Source: Jilunia laotingensis (GTDB lineage: Bacteria > Bacteroidota > Bacteroidia > Bacteroidales > Bacteroidaceae). Taken from it: 64,000 nucleotides of DNA. The notes beneath the pieces are model-generated. The model saw nothing but the letters and a program-made list of their open reading frames with translations. It did not search any database and had not been told where the DNA came from. Shown one piece after another: positions 42,868-51,233 of this stretch. Where the stretch lies: assembly GCF_014385165.1 (NCBI RefSeq), contig NZ_JACRTF010000001.1, positions 2,418,001 to 2,482,000 on the forward strand, in the 5' to 3' direction. The position numbers and the translations under genes were made by a program. The number at the start of each line of letters is the position of its first letter. Position 1 is the first letter of the stretch.

Positions 42868-43761
42868 CTACTTGTCTTTTTTACCGAATAACGAGAAGTG
42901 TACATACCGTTTCGGATGTTCTTTCAGGTCTTCCAATAAGCTGGCAGCATTGGCTGTTGTTGCATTCAAGTTGTTATATAATTGTGGATCGTTTAGTAAC
43001 AATCCTACAGTATTGTCTTTGCTATTCAGCTTATTTGTAATTATTTTTACGTTATTCAGCGTTTGCTCAATTTCTTTGAAAGTGTTGGCATAGTCAATTT
43101 CTTTCAGGTTGCTGCTGATGGCAATAAAGTTGTCTCCAAGTGTGTTCAGTTTACCGGTAAGTTGAGGTATGTCCCTTTTCATCAAGACTTTAAACTGTCC
43201 GCTGGCTTCTTCTAGGTTAGCAGTCATCTTTTCCACTGAATGTAAAGTAGCGGGAATGCTTTGATCAGACAAGATCGTGTTGAGGGAAGTCATGATTGAG
43301 TCCAATTTAGGCAACATCTTTTCAATTTGGGGGATTAACGCGGCTGCACTTTCCATCATCCCATTGCTTAGGCTACCTGGAATAGTATCGCCAACGGCAT
43401 ATTTTTCCCGTGGATTATTGGCTAATAGAATGTTCATTCGGACGCCACCCATCAATTCGGTTACCAGTTCGGCAGAGCTGCCTTTCGGAATACGTAATTC
43501 GGTATCCAGTTCTACTTCTACAATTACATTCTCAGGTTGGCTATAATCGTAATAAATGTCGCGTACGATCCCGACACGTACACCGTCGGCAAATACGGGA
43601 CTCGACTTGGCCAGTCCGTTTACATTATGGAATTTAACATAGAAATAGCTTGAAGGTTTGAACATGTTGATCCCCTTCAGGTAGTTGATACCGTAAACAA
43701 GTATAAACAGGGCAACGATTCCTGCAATTCCTATACGGACTTCTTTTGTAATGTATTTCAT
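42868..43761 (-). CDS. MCE/MlaD family protein
   Basis: About 297 residues from ATG 43759-43761 (MKYITKEVRIGIAGIVALFILVYGINYL), an N-terminal membrane anchor followed by the MCE domain (FYVKFHNVNGLAKSSPVFADGVRVGIVRDIYY, GSSAELVTELMGGVRMNI), then a long helical C-terminal part. Such proteins form periplasmic hexamers for lipid traffic between membranes. The MlaE/MlaF genes are not adjacent. It follows the amidase gene by 9 bases, so the two are one operon of envelope functions. Confidence 0.92.
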   Translation of the reverse strand: MKYITKEVRIGIAGIVALFILVYGINYLKGINMFKPSSYFYVKFHNVNGLAKSSPVFADGVRVGIVRDIYYDYSQPENVIVEVELDTELRIPKGSSAELVTELMGGVRMNILLANNPREKYAVGDTIPGSLSNGMMESAAALIPQIEKMLPKLDSIMTSLNTILSDQSIPATLHSVEKMTANLEEASGQFKVLMKRDIPQLTGKLNTLGDNFIAISSNLKEIDYANTFKEIEQTLNNVKIITNKLNSKDNTVGLLLNDPQLYNNLNATTANAASLLEDLKEHPKRYVHFSLFGKKDK

Positions 43762-43770
43762 CACTGTCTT

Positions 43771-45009
43771 CTATTTATTTCGTTTCTTTTTGAATTCTGC
43801 GATTGCTGCGTTGATATTCATTTTCTCCCCGTTACGGAAGGCGATGATAAAAGCGTCTTTGAATTTATCAGTAATAGAACGTTTGGTTTGTAGCACTTTA
43901 TTATAGTTGGGAGAAGCACCGTAAGTGTATTTGTATAATCCTCCTTCTTTATAATAATCTACATTCTTCAGTCCTTTCAGTCGTTTGTCACTTTTCGTCA
44001 GGGGACTTGAAGAGGTCAATATTTGTATTTTAAACGTTATCTCTTCATCAATTGTTCCGTTCTCCACGGGAATCGGGCGCTGTGGCTCTGCTTGTGCCGT
44101 TAAAGTTTTTTTCGGAGAGGGAATGTCGGATTTGCTTTCACTTTGGTTGGCAATGACCGGTTCGTTTTCAGCATTTTCTTCATCCGTTTCAGCAGGAATA
44201 ATTGTGCGGCTTGTACCGGTCAGACGGATTTCGTGTTCCCTTTTATAAGTTAGGAAAGCATGATAGATACCTTTTGCCATGGTATTCGATCCTGCTTCTG
44301 TATTAAGGTATCGTTCTTCTTCTGGCGTAGAGATGAATCCAAGTTCAACCAATATGCTTGGCATGGCACTTGCTTTCAAGACGAGGAATCCTGCTTGATG
44401 CACGCCTCGGTCTTCCCGCTTGCAAGTGTGGCGGAAGTGTTTCTGGACCAAAGAGGCCAAATGTACGCTTTGTTCCATATATTTGTCCTGCATGAACTCG
44501 AATATGATATAAGACTCAGCGGAATTGGGGTTGAAGCCTGCATAACGTGTCTGATAGTCGCTTTCATAAAGTATCACCGAGTTTTCCCGTTGTGCCACTG
44601 CCAGGTTGGCATCCGATTTGGCGAGACCTAACGTCCAAGTCGAGGCTCCTTTGGCGCTCCGGTTATTGGCTAGTGCATTTGTATGAATAGATATAAACAG
44701 GTCGGCTTTGGCGTTATTGGCAATTTCGGCACGTCTGTCCAAAGGGATGAAGACATCCTTGGTGCGAGTGTATATCACTTTCACATCGTTGCAGTTTTGT
44801 TTTATCAGATTTCCCAGTTTGAGTGCAACATTCAGGTTGATATTCTTCTCTTTCGAGATTTTGCCTATGGCTCCCGGGTCATGACCACCGTGTCCGGCAT
44901 CGATCACGACAACAAAGTCTTTAGCCCATGTGCTACCGATGCAGAGCGGGGAGCTGAGTAGCCAAAGGCAGACTGATAGTAATAATATGTTGGGTCTATG
45001 ACGTTTCAT
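43771..45009 (-). CDS. N-acetylmuramoyl-L-alanine amidase (AmiC-like)
   Basis: About 412 residues from ATG 45007-45009 (MKRHRPNILLLSVCLWLLSSPLCIG, signal peptide). Amidase_3 domain with zinc ligands and catalytic Glu: VVIDAGHGGHDPGAIG, NKLYTRTKD-like VIYTRTKDVFIPL, ADLFISIHTNA and ILVELGFISTPEEE. A Pro/Gln/Glu-rich linker (about 255-310) leads to a C-terminal SPOR-like domain (FKIQILTSSSPLTKSDKRLKGL...YKYTYGASPNYNKVLQ) that could bind denuded septal peptidoglycan. Cuts the stem peptide from MurNAc in cell separation. Confidence 0.93.
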   Translation of the reverse strand: MKRHRPNILLLSVCLWLLSSPLCIGSTWAKDFVVVIDAGHGGHDPGAIGKISKEKNINLNVALKLGNLIKQNCNDVKVIYTRTKDVFIPLDRRAEIANNAKADLFISIHTNALANNRSAKGASTWTLGLAKSDANLAVAQRENSVILYESDYQTRYAGFNPNSAESYIIFEFMQDKYMEQSVHLASLVQKHFRHTCKREDRGVHQAGFLVLKASAMPSILVELGFISTPEEERYLNTEAGSNTMAKGIYHAFLTYKREHEIRLTGTSRTIIPAETDEENAENEPVIANQSESKSDIPSPKKTLTAQAEPQRPIPVENGTIDEEITFKIQILTSSSPLTKSDKRLKGLKNVDYYKEGGLYKYTYGASPNYNKVLQTKRSITDKFKDAFIIAFRNGEKMNINAAIAEFKKKRNK

Positions 45010-45027
45010 CTTATTGTAATGACGGTG

Positions 45028-45035
45028 CAAATGTA
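45028..45035 (-). promoter_or_regulatory. -7 box for the amidase-MCE operon
   Basis: TACATTTG on the minus strand matches TAnnTTTG, 18 bases before the ATG. Confidence 0.45.
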
Positions 45036-45156
45036 GCAGAATTTTGTTGAAAACTCGCTATTCCCTATTAAGTTTTGAGTTTTTTTCCATATTCCATGGT
45101 GATTGTTTCAATGATTCGTTGTTACTTTGCATCTCTGAATAATAAACAATTTGAAG

Positions 45157-46053
45157 ATGCTTAAGTTCTTGAAGAATTGGACATTGCCTATCGCCATGTT
45201 GGCGGGGGCAATCGGTTATCCGTTTTTTATCAGTCTCTCTTTTCTGACACCGATACTTATATTTACCATGTTGTTACTAACTTTCTGTAAGGTGTCTCCG
45301 CAGGATCTGAAGCCAAAACTTCTTCATCTTTGGTTACTTATGATCCAGATATTCGGATCGGTTGCCGTCTATCTGCTGCTTTGCCGGTTTAATAAAATCG
45401 TTGCAGAGGGGGCGATGGTCTGCATTATTTGTCCTACGGCTACGGCCGCAGCGGTAATCACTTCCAAATTGGGGGGGAGTGCCGCCAGTTTGACTACTTA
45501 TACGTTACTTGGCAATATCGGTGCTGCGATTGCCGTTCCGATCATCTTTCCGTTGATTGAAGCCCATGCCGATATCAGTTTTTGGGATTCATTCTTTTTG
45601 ATTCTCAGCAAAGTGTTTCCATTGCTTATCTGTCCTTTTCTGACTGCTTGGTTGTTGCAGAAGTTCGTTCCGAGGGTGCATCATGCATTATTGGCTTATC
45701 ATGAACTTGCTTTTTATTTATGGGCCGTTTCGTTGGCAATTGTGACAGCGCAGACTCTTTCGTCACTGATAAACGATCCAGCGGACGGATGGACGGAAAT
45801 TCTGATTGCATTGGCTGCTTTGGTTGCTTGTTGTGTGCAGTTTTTTCTGGGGAAGACGTTGGGGAGCATTTATGATGACCGTATCAGCGGAGGCCAGGCT
45901 CTTGGACAGAAGAATACGATTCTTGCCATTTGGATGGCGCATACTTATCTCAATCCTCTTTCGTCCGTTGGGCCGGGAAGTTATGTCCTGTGGCAGAACA
46001 TCATCAACAGCTGTCAGTTGTGGAAAAAGAGAAAAAATGAGATAAAATATTAA
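45157..46053 (+). CDS. bile acid:sodium symporter (BASS) family transporter
   Basis: 298 residues from ATG 45157 (MLKFLKNWTLPIAMLAGAIGYP). About nine to ten membrane helices, with the conserved BASS segments CIICPTATAAAVITSKLGGSAA and TLLGNIGAAIAVPIIFP. Members move bile acids, pantoate or other organic anions with sodium. The last ~20 codons (LWQNIINSCQLWKKRKNEIKY) and the DNA behind them occur again, diverged, at 56697-56912, on the other side of the mobile element; the 3' end of this gene is the integration site. Confidence 0.88.
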   Translation: MLKFLKNWTLPIAMLAGAIGYPFFISLSFLTPILIFTMLLLTFCKVSPQDLKPKLLHLWLLMIQIFGSVAVYLLLCRFNKIVAEGAMVCIICPTATAAAVITSKLGGSAASLTTYTLLGNIGAAIAVPIIFPLIEAHADISFWDSFFLILSKVFPLLICPFLTAWLLQKFVPRVHHALLAYHELAFYLWAVSLAIVTAQTLSSLINDPADGWTEILIALAALVACCVQFFLGKTLGSIYDDRISGGQALGQKNTILAIWMAHTYLNPLSSVGPGSYVLWQNIINSCQLWKKRKNEIKY

Positions 46054-46145
46054 ATATAAGATATTGGTATTTAGTATTTTATGTTTATTGAGTGTAATTT
46101 CCTTTATTTTCCTTGTTTTCTTGTTTAGTCTAATAAATGCCTTTA

Positions 46146-46167
46146 TTTTGTTACTATTTTGTTACCC
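46146..46167 (+). repeat. candidate left attachment core (22-bp direct repeat)
   Basis: The 22-mer starting TTTTGTTACTATTTTG and ending TTACCC occurs identically at 56609-56630. It lies 65 bases before the integrase gene; the pair defines a 10,463-bp repeat-to-repeat span. Confidence 0.6.
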
Positions 46168-46196
46168 GTATTCATTGGAGTAACAAAACAAATCGC

Positions 46197-46204
46197 TATA
46201 TTTG
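46197..46204 (+). promoter_or_regulatory. -7 box of the integrase gene
   Basis: TATATTTG matches TAnnTTTG, 27 bases before the integrase ATG. The same box survives in the scar at 56894-56901. Confidence 0.5.
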
Positions 46205-46231
46205 TATCGGTAACAAAATAAGAACATAATT

Positions 46232-47425
46232 ATGGCGAAGAAAAAACAAGAAGTTAAATTGAAAGAACCTGTAAGGATTAGATTCAAGCAGCTTGCCAAT
46301 GGCAACCAGTCTATTTATTTGGACTATTATACAGGTGATGTTATTAGAAAAGAAAATTATGTTGGCGGTAAACGGCAATATGAATTTTTGAAGTTGTACC
46401 TTATACCCGAAAAAACGAGGGAGGATAAGGCGAAGAACGAAGCTACATTGGCTCTTGCAAAAGCGATTCAGAGTAAGAGGATAGTGGAGTTACAAAATGA
46501 TGCACACGGTTTTCAGAACACCAACAAGTCAAAAGCGAATGTGATTGATTATTTAATGAACATGAGAAGCCAATCTAAAGAACGTGGCAGCTTGAACTAT
46601 GAAAAGACTGTTGGTAATACCATCCGTGAACTAAAGTTGTTCAGAGGGGATTACATAGCTTTTCGTGATATAGATAAGGACTTCTTAAATAGCTTTGTGG
46701 ATTTCTTGAAACAAGCGAAGAAAGCAAGCAAGTTTGGTTTGTTAAAGGCTGGGGGTGTATTAAGTAATAATTCCGTTATTGCTTACTATGGGGTGCTGCG
46801 TACCGCTATAAATAGAGCCTATAAAGAGGGGATTATTACGGTCAATCCAACGAAAGAGTTTGATTTTGCCAGTAAGGTAAAAGCGGAAGTCAGCCGCAGG
46901 GAGTATTTGACAATAGAGGAATTGAAGCGGCTTATCGGGACAGAGTGCAAGTATGAGATAATGAAACAAGCCTTTCTTTTCAGTTGTTTGTGTGGGCTGC
47001 GTGTAAGCGATATAAGAAAATTGAAGTGGAACGATTTGCAGAAAAGCGGTGAAAGAATAAGAATTGAAATAAAGATGCAGAAAACAAAAGAACCGCTTTA
47101 TCTGCCTATATCCGATGAAGCGTTAAAGTGGTTGCCGCAACAAAATGAAGCAAAAGGCGATGATTTGATTTTTCCTTTGACGCATGAGGGAACTATAAAT
47201 AAAATACTTCAAAAATGGGCGAAAGACGCAGGGATTATTAAGCATATCTCGTTTCATGTTGCCCGGCATACCCATGCTACCATGATGCTTACATTGGGGG
47301 CTGACTTGTACACAGTTAGCAAATTGTTAGGACATAAAAATATTGCCACAACTCAAATTTATGCGAAGATTGTCGATAAGAAAAAAGAAGAAGCTATAAG
47401 TTTGATACCGAATTTGACGGACTGA
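46232..47425 (+). CDS. tyrosine recombinase / phage-type integrase
   Basis: 397 residues. N-terminal arm-binding and SAM-like core-binding region (LNSFVDFLKQAKKASKF) followed by the catalytic domain with Arg 257 (CGLRVSDIRKLKW), His 342 and Arg 345 (HVARHTHAT), His 368 (LLGHKN) and nucleophile Tyr 377 (TTQIYAKI). It integrates and excises the element. It sits at the left end next to the attachment repeats, reading inwards, as in NBU-type elements. Confidence 0.95.
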   Translation: MAKKKQEVKLKEPVRIRFKQLANGNQSIYLDYYTGDVIRKENYVGGKRQYEFLKLYLIPEKTREDKAKNEATLALAKAIQSKRIVELQNDAHGFQNTNKSKANVIDYLMNMRSQSKERGSLNYEKTVGNTIRELKLFRGDYIAFRDIDKDFLNSFVDFLKQAKKASKFGLLKAGGVLSNNSVIAYYGVLRTAINRAYKEGIITVNPTKEFDFASKVKAEVSRREYLTIEELKRLIGTECKYEIMKQAFLFSCLCGLRVSDIRKLKWNDLQKSGERIRIEIKMQKTKEPLYLPISDEALKWLPQQNEAKGDDLIFPLTHEGTINKILQKWAKDAGIIKHISFHVARHTHATMMLTLGADLYTVSKLLGHKNIATTQIYAKIVDKKKEEAISLIPNLTD

Positions 47426-47430
47426 TTTAA

Positions 47431-47477
47431 AAAGAAAGTATGGTTATATCACAGTTACCGTACTTTCTTTCTTTTTT
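47431..47477 (+). terminator. rho-independent terminator of int
   Basis: AAAGAAAGTA (47431-47440) with TACTTTCTTT (47461-47470) and an additional GG/CC pairing inside, followed by CTTTTTTT. Confidence 0.85.
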
Positions 47478-47536
47478 TGTCTTTGTTTAGCCGGAAAAAT
47501 ATATCTTTGTTTCTACTAACTGAAACATAGATTATT

Positions 47537-48460
47537 ATGACAGAAGAAGAACTGAAAATAAAATTCGACCATATACAAGGTATATTCAATCGCTGTATCA
47601 ATCATGCCAGCCAAGTTATGATAGATAATATTGCCTCTAAGTCCTTATATTTCGACGCAGAACAGGCTGATAAACTGGAACAGCAAGAATATGTTCGTAC
47701 CACTGATGAGTTGGTGCAGTTATATATTCGTTATTCTGTGTTGAATGATATTCAATATTTTTATTCTGTATCTGATTTCTTTTGGGAAAGCGGTTTTTAT
47801 GAATCCTTGAAATCCGATGAGAAAAGAAAATACATGTCGTTTAATCCTCTTTCATTTGATTATTCCCGGTATGAGCAAGATAATACGGTTTATGATGAAG
47901 AACTGCCTTATTTTTCTGTAATAGTTAAAACTGTTGTATTGGAAAAATATTCTGCGTACTTGCGAAAAAAGAAAGAAAGTAAGGTGCAAGCGGAAATGCA
48001 GCCACAACAGAAAGAGCCGCAACCAATTCAAGATAAATGCCAAGAGCCTAAAATTATCTCCCATATTGCTGAAACAGAAAATCCGTTTAAGTCTATTTTA
48101 AACGACAGACAAATAGCATTGTTGGTGGATTGTATCAATGAAGTGGAAATTTTCAATGCTCCTATGACTTTTGAAGATTTGAAAGCAATACTTTCCTGTA
48201 AGCCAAAAGTTATATTTAGGTCTAATAACAACAGGCAGGTAGCTTTTCTTTTTTCGGAATTAAGCAATCGTGGTTTGATAACACCTAACTGGCAATCTGT
48301 TATAGCAAAGAATAAGTTGTTTGTTACGAAGAATATAAAGAAAGATAAATATCTGAATCAAGGTGATTTAGCCACAGCCGCCAATTATGTAAAAGGGGTG
48401 GAACATGAAAAAGATTATGTAACCATCAGCAATTATATCAAACAACTGAAAAAACTTTAA
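47537..48460 (+). CDS. hypothetical protein of the mobile element
   Basis: A 307-residue soluble protein. The N-terminal ~160 residues are aromatic and acidic (NDIQYFYSVSDFFWESGFYESL), then a Gln/Pro/Lys linker (KKKESKVQAEMQPQQKEPQPIQ) and a C-terminal domain (LLVDCINEVEIFNAPMTFEDLKAILSC...NNNRQVAFLFSELSNRGLITPNWQSVI) that looks like a winged-helix fold, ending VTISNYIKQLKKL. Proteins of this shape occur at this place (behind int) in Bacteroides mobilizable elements. Function unknown; a DNA-binding role is only a guess. Confidence 0.75.
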   Translation: MTEEELKIKFDHIQGIFNRCINHASQVMIDNIASKSLYFDAEQADKLEQQEYVRTTDELVQLYIRYSVLNDIQYFYSVSDFFWESGFYESLKSDEKRKYMSFNPLSFDYSRYEQDNTVYDEELPYFSVIVKTVVLEKYSAYLRKKKESKVQAEMQPQQKEPQPIQDKCQEPKIISHIAETENPFKSILNDRQIALLVDCINEVEIFNAPMTFEDLKAILSCKPKVIFRSNNNRQVAFLFSELSNRGLITPNWQSVIAKNKLFVTKNIKKDKYLNQGDLATAANYVKGVEHEKDYVTISNYIKQLKKL

Positions 48461-48513
48461 GAATAGGTTAATACCTCAAACATAGCTTAATCCACTATCA
48501 AGCTATTCCTCAA

Positions 48514-48587
48514 TACTTTTGCCCCCGTAATCGATTACAAGAAACTGGAGGGCATGCACTCCATATTGTCTAACGCAAATACTTTTG
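48514..48587 (+). promoter_or_regulatory. double promoter/operator of the excision-replication-mobilization operon
   Basis: Two identical -7 boxes TACTTTTG at 48514-48521 and 48580-48587. Between them lie a perfect 12-bp palindrome GTAATCGATTAC (48527-48538) and a near-palindrome GGAGGGCATGCACTCC (48547-48562). The second box ends 4 bases before the ATG. This looks like a repressed promoter with two operators. Confidence 0.55.
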
Positions 48588-48591
48588 TTAT

Positions 48592-48879
48592 ATGGAAACA
48601 AGTATTGAGAAGCGAGTTGCAGAACTCGAAAATTTAGTGTTCCTTTCAAAGAATGTGCTTAGTTTTGATGAAGCGAGCAAGTTCTTGAACCTTTCAAAAA
48701 GTTACCTGTACAAGCTGACTTCGGGTAACTTGATACCCCATTACAAGCCGCAGGGCAAAATGCTTTATTTTGAGAAAGCGGAATTAGAAGCGTGGTTGCG
48801 TCAGAACCCGGTGAAGACGCAGGCGCAGATAGAGCAGGAAGCGCAGAAATATATCCTTAACCGTCCCTTAAAGAAATAG
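48592..48879 (+). CDS. excisionase-like helix-turn-helix protein
   Basis: A 95-residue protein with a MerR/excisionase-type HTH_17 domain: LSFDEASKFLNLSKSYLYKLTSGNLIPHYKPQGKMLYFEKAELEAWL. Small proteins of this kind bend DNA at attachment sites (Xis) or control the operon behind them. It is followed by repA with a 5-base gap, so expression of excision and replication genes is coupled. Confidence 0.85.
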   Translation: METSIEKRVAELENLVFLSKNVLSFDEASKFLNLSKSYLYKLTSGNLIPHYKPQGKMLYFEKAELEAWLRQNPVKTQAQIEQEAQKYILNRPLKK

Positions 48880-48884
48880 CGGCT

Positions 48885-49958
48885 ATGGAAAATAGAAAAG
48901 CGACAGAAGCCGGGCAGGATGTCACCATGCAGAAAGAGGATTTTGCAGCCCTTTGGAAAACCATCCATCTAAAGGTGACGGACACTTACGAAGTGCCGCC
49001 CGAAATACTCTGGGTGAACGGCTCTACCATTGGCACGCTGGGTAATTTCAGCGCATCCACAGGAAAAGCCAAGAGCAAAAAGACATTCAACATTTCCGCC
49101 ATCGTTGCGGCAGCGTTGAAGAATGACGAGGTACTGAAGTATTCGGCATATCTGCCACCGAACAAGCGGAAAATCCTCTATGTAGATACCGAGCAGAGCA
49201 AATACCATTGCCATAAGGTCATGGAGCGTATTTTGCGACTTGCCGGACTGCCTACCGACAAGGACAGGGACGATTTTGTTTTCATCGTGCTAAGGGAGCA
49301 GACCCCCGACAAGCGGAAACAGATTATCGGCTATATGCTTGAAAATATGCCCGATGTGGGGTTGCTCATCATTGACGGAATCCGTGACTTGATGTATGAC
49401 ATCAACAGCCCCAGCGAATCAACCGACCTAATCAACCTCTTGATGCGCTGGTCAAGCGGATATAACCTGCATATCCACACTGTACTGCATTTGAATAAGG
49501 GGGATGACAACACAAGGGGGCATATCGGTACGGAACTGAACAACAAGGCTGAAACCGTCCTGCAAATCACGAAAAGCCAGCAGGACGGCAACATAAGCGA
49601 GGTAAAGGCGATGCACATACGTGACCGGGAATTTGACCCGTTCGCATTCCGTATCAATGACAACGCTTTACCCGAAATCGTGGATGATTATGTATTCCAA
49701 CAACCTAAGCAGGACAGGAACTTTTCGCTTGCGGAACTGACTGAACGGCAACACCGGGAAGCGTTGGAGAACGGTTTCGGCAAGCAGGTGGTACAAGGCT
49801 ATTCCAATGTCATAGCGGCATTGAAACAGGGTTATGCGAGTATCGGTTACGAGCGTGGACGCAATGTTCTTGTGTCGCTTAACAAGTTTCTTGTGAACAA
49901 GCGCATGATTGTGAAAGAGGGCAAGGGCTACCGCTATAATCCCGATTTCCATTATTAA
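48885..49958 (+). CDS. RepA-like AAA ATPase (helicase-type)
   Basis: A 357-residue protein. A modified Walker A region NFSASTGKAKSKKTFN (residues ~52-68), ILYVDTEQSKYHCHKV and Walker B LLIIDGIRDLMYDI, then LHIHTVLHLNKGDDNTRGHIGTELNNKAETVLQI, as in RecA-fold RepA/AAA_25 proteins of plasmids and mobilizable elements. The C-terminal ~80 residues (YSNVIAALKQGYASIGYERGRNVLVSLNKFLVNK) look like a winged helix. Probably unwinds the circular form with the primase encoded next. Confidence 0.85.
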   Translation: MENRKATEAGQDVTMQKEDFAALWKTIHLKVTDTYEVPPEILWVNGSTIGTLGNFSASTGKAKSKKTFNISAIVAAALKNDEVLKYSAYLPPNKRKILYVDTEQSKYHCHKVMERILRLAGLPTDKDRDDFVFIVLREQTPDKRKQIIGYMLENMPDVGLLIIDGIRDLMYDINSPSESTDLINLLMRWSSGYNLHIHTVLHLNKGDDNTRGHIGTELNNKAETVLQITKSQQDGNISEVKAMHIRDREFDPFAFRINDNALPEIVDDYVFQQPKQDRNFSLAELTERQHREALENGFGKQVVQGYSNVIAALKQGYASIGYERGRNVLVSLNKFLVNKRMIVKEGKGYRYNPDFHY

Positions 49959-50122
49959 AAGTCAGTTTGGTTTAGTCCGGGTGTATATACAAGAGGAACG
50001 GACTTACTATTTCCCTGTATCGGAACAGGCAGGTTTAGTATGGTACGGGTGTATATATAACGGACTAAACAGGACTGGCGCACTTTTCAACTATTTTTTT
50101 TATCCCCAAAAAAGAAAATGTT
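49959..50122 (+). other. repeat-rich spacer, candidate replication origin of the element
   Basis: Between repA and the primase gene. It holds the 12-mer CGGGTGTATATA twice (49978-49989, 50046-50057) and a 9-bp inverted repeat TTTAGTCCG (49971-49979) / CGGACTAAA (50061-50069). The 12-mer AACGGACTAAAC (50059-50070) occurs again near the right end of the element (56459-56470). Confidence 0.4.
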
Positions 50123-51088
50123 ATGAACATCGAAGATGTGAAACAAATACCCATCGCAGACTATCTGCACAGTTTAGGTTACTCTCCTGTCAAGCAGCAG
50201 GGTAACGGTTTATGGTACAAATCACCGTTAAGGGAGGAACACGAACCGTCTTTCAAGGTGAACACTGACCGCAACCTTTGGTATGACTTTGGCGCAGGCA
50301 AGGGCGGTAACATCATCGCACTGGCAAAGGAACTCTATTGTTCCGACAGCCTGCCATACCTTTTAAACCGGATAGCGGAACAGACACCGCACGTCCGTCC
50401 GGTCAGTTTTTCTTTTCCCCAGCGTAGGACAGAACCGAGCTTCCAGCATTTGGAAGTCCGTGACCTTACCCATCCGGCATTGCTCCGTTACTTGCAGGGA
50501 CGGGGTATCAATGTCGAACTGGCAAAAAGAGAATGTAAGGAACTCCATTTTACCAATAATGGCAGACCGTTCTTTGCTATCGGTTTCCCGAACATGGCAG
50601 GAGGTTACGAGGTTCGCAATTCCTTTTTCAAAGGCTGCATCGCCCCGAAAGACATCACCCATATACGGCAGCAGGGAGAGCCGAGGGAGAAGTGTTTGGT
50701 GTTCGAGGGTTTCATGGACTACCTCTCTTTCCTTACGCTCCGCATGAGGAACTGTCCGACCATACCCGACCTTGACAGGCAGGATTATGCCATTCTTAAC
50801 TCTACCGCCAATGTGTCGAAAGCCATTGACGTGCTGTACCCGTATGAACGCATCCACTGTATGCTTGACAATGACAAGGCTGGATATGAAGCGACACGGG
50901 CTATCGAATTGGAATACCCCTACCGTGTGCGTGACTTCTCGCACAATTATAGGGGATATTCGGACTTGAACGATTATCTGTGCGGCAGGAAGCAGGAACA
51001 GAAAAACGCAGCCAGCCAAGTGCAGGAAACGAAGCAGGAAACCGGACAACGTGCCGCCCCAAGACAAAAGAGAGGCAGGGGCATTTAA
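50123..51088 (+). CDS. DNA primase-like protein (CHC2-like/Toprim)
   Basis: A 321-residue protein. N-terminal region resembles a bacteriophage-type primase zinc finger (IPIADYLHSLGYSPVKQQGNGLWYKSPLREEHEPSFKVNTDRNLWYDFGAGKGGNIIAL), but the zinc-binding Cys residues are missing. The C-terminal half is a Toprim domain: LVFEGFMDYLSF (Glu) and MLDNDKAGYEATR (DxD-type). Such primases start replication of mobilized single strands in NBU-type elements. It ends 45 bases before the oriT-like region. Confidence 0.88.
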   Translation: MNIEDVKQIPIADYLHSLGYSPVKQQGNGLWYKSPLREEHEPSFKVNTDRNLWYDFGAGKGGNIIALAKELYCSDSLPYLLNRIAEQTPHVRPVSFSFPQRRTEPSFQHLEVRDLTHPALLRYLQGRGINVELAKRECKELHFTNNGRPFFAIGFPNMAGGYEVRNSFFKGCIAPKDITHIRQQGEPREKCLVFEGFMDYLSFLTLRMRNCPTIPDLDRQDYAILNSTANVSKAIDVLYPYERIHCMLDNDKAGYEATRAIELEYPYRVRDFSHNYRGYSDLNDYLCGRKQEQKNAASQVQETKQETGQRAAPRQKRGRGI

Positions 51089-51100
51089 TCCGGCAGGACT

Positions 51101-51197
51101 ACCAACGGCTGGCGGTTTATTTGGAGAGCAAGGTTATGTTTCGGTAAACCGAAACTACCTTGCTTTGCTCACCGCAAAGAAAATTTCTCCTGTTGGT
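51101..51197 (+). other. candidate origin of transfer (oriT) with nested inverted repeats
   Basis: Four nested complementary pairs around one centre: ACCAAC (51101)/GTTGGT (51192), GCGGT (51112)/ACCGC (51171), AGCAAGGT (51127)/ACCTTGCT (51157), TTTCGGT (51139)/ACCGAAA (51148) with a 2-base loop. It lies directly upstream of the mobilization genes, the usual place of oriT. Confidence 0.65.
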
Positions 51198-51233
51198 CGC
51201 AATTTTTAAGATACCATTTAAATGTAAAAACCT

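Larger units (their letters stand above)
45991..46215 (+). repeat. left junction block (symporter 3' end plus integrase upstream region)
   Basis: About 225 bases, from TGTGGCA in the symporter gene to GGTAACA before the integrase gene, about 75-80% alike with 56697-56912. It holds repeated TTTTGTTAC (46146, 46158) and inverted GTAACAAAA (46180, 46210) motifs that look like integrase binding sites. Confidence 0.75.

Noticed and set aside
50363-51067. 234-codon minus-strand frame opposite the primase gene
   Set aside because: Lies wholly within a Toprim primase gene and has no protein-like features.
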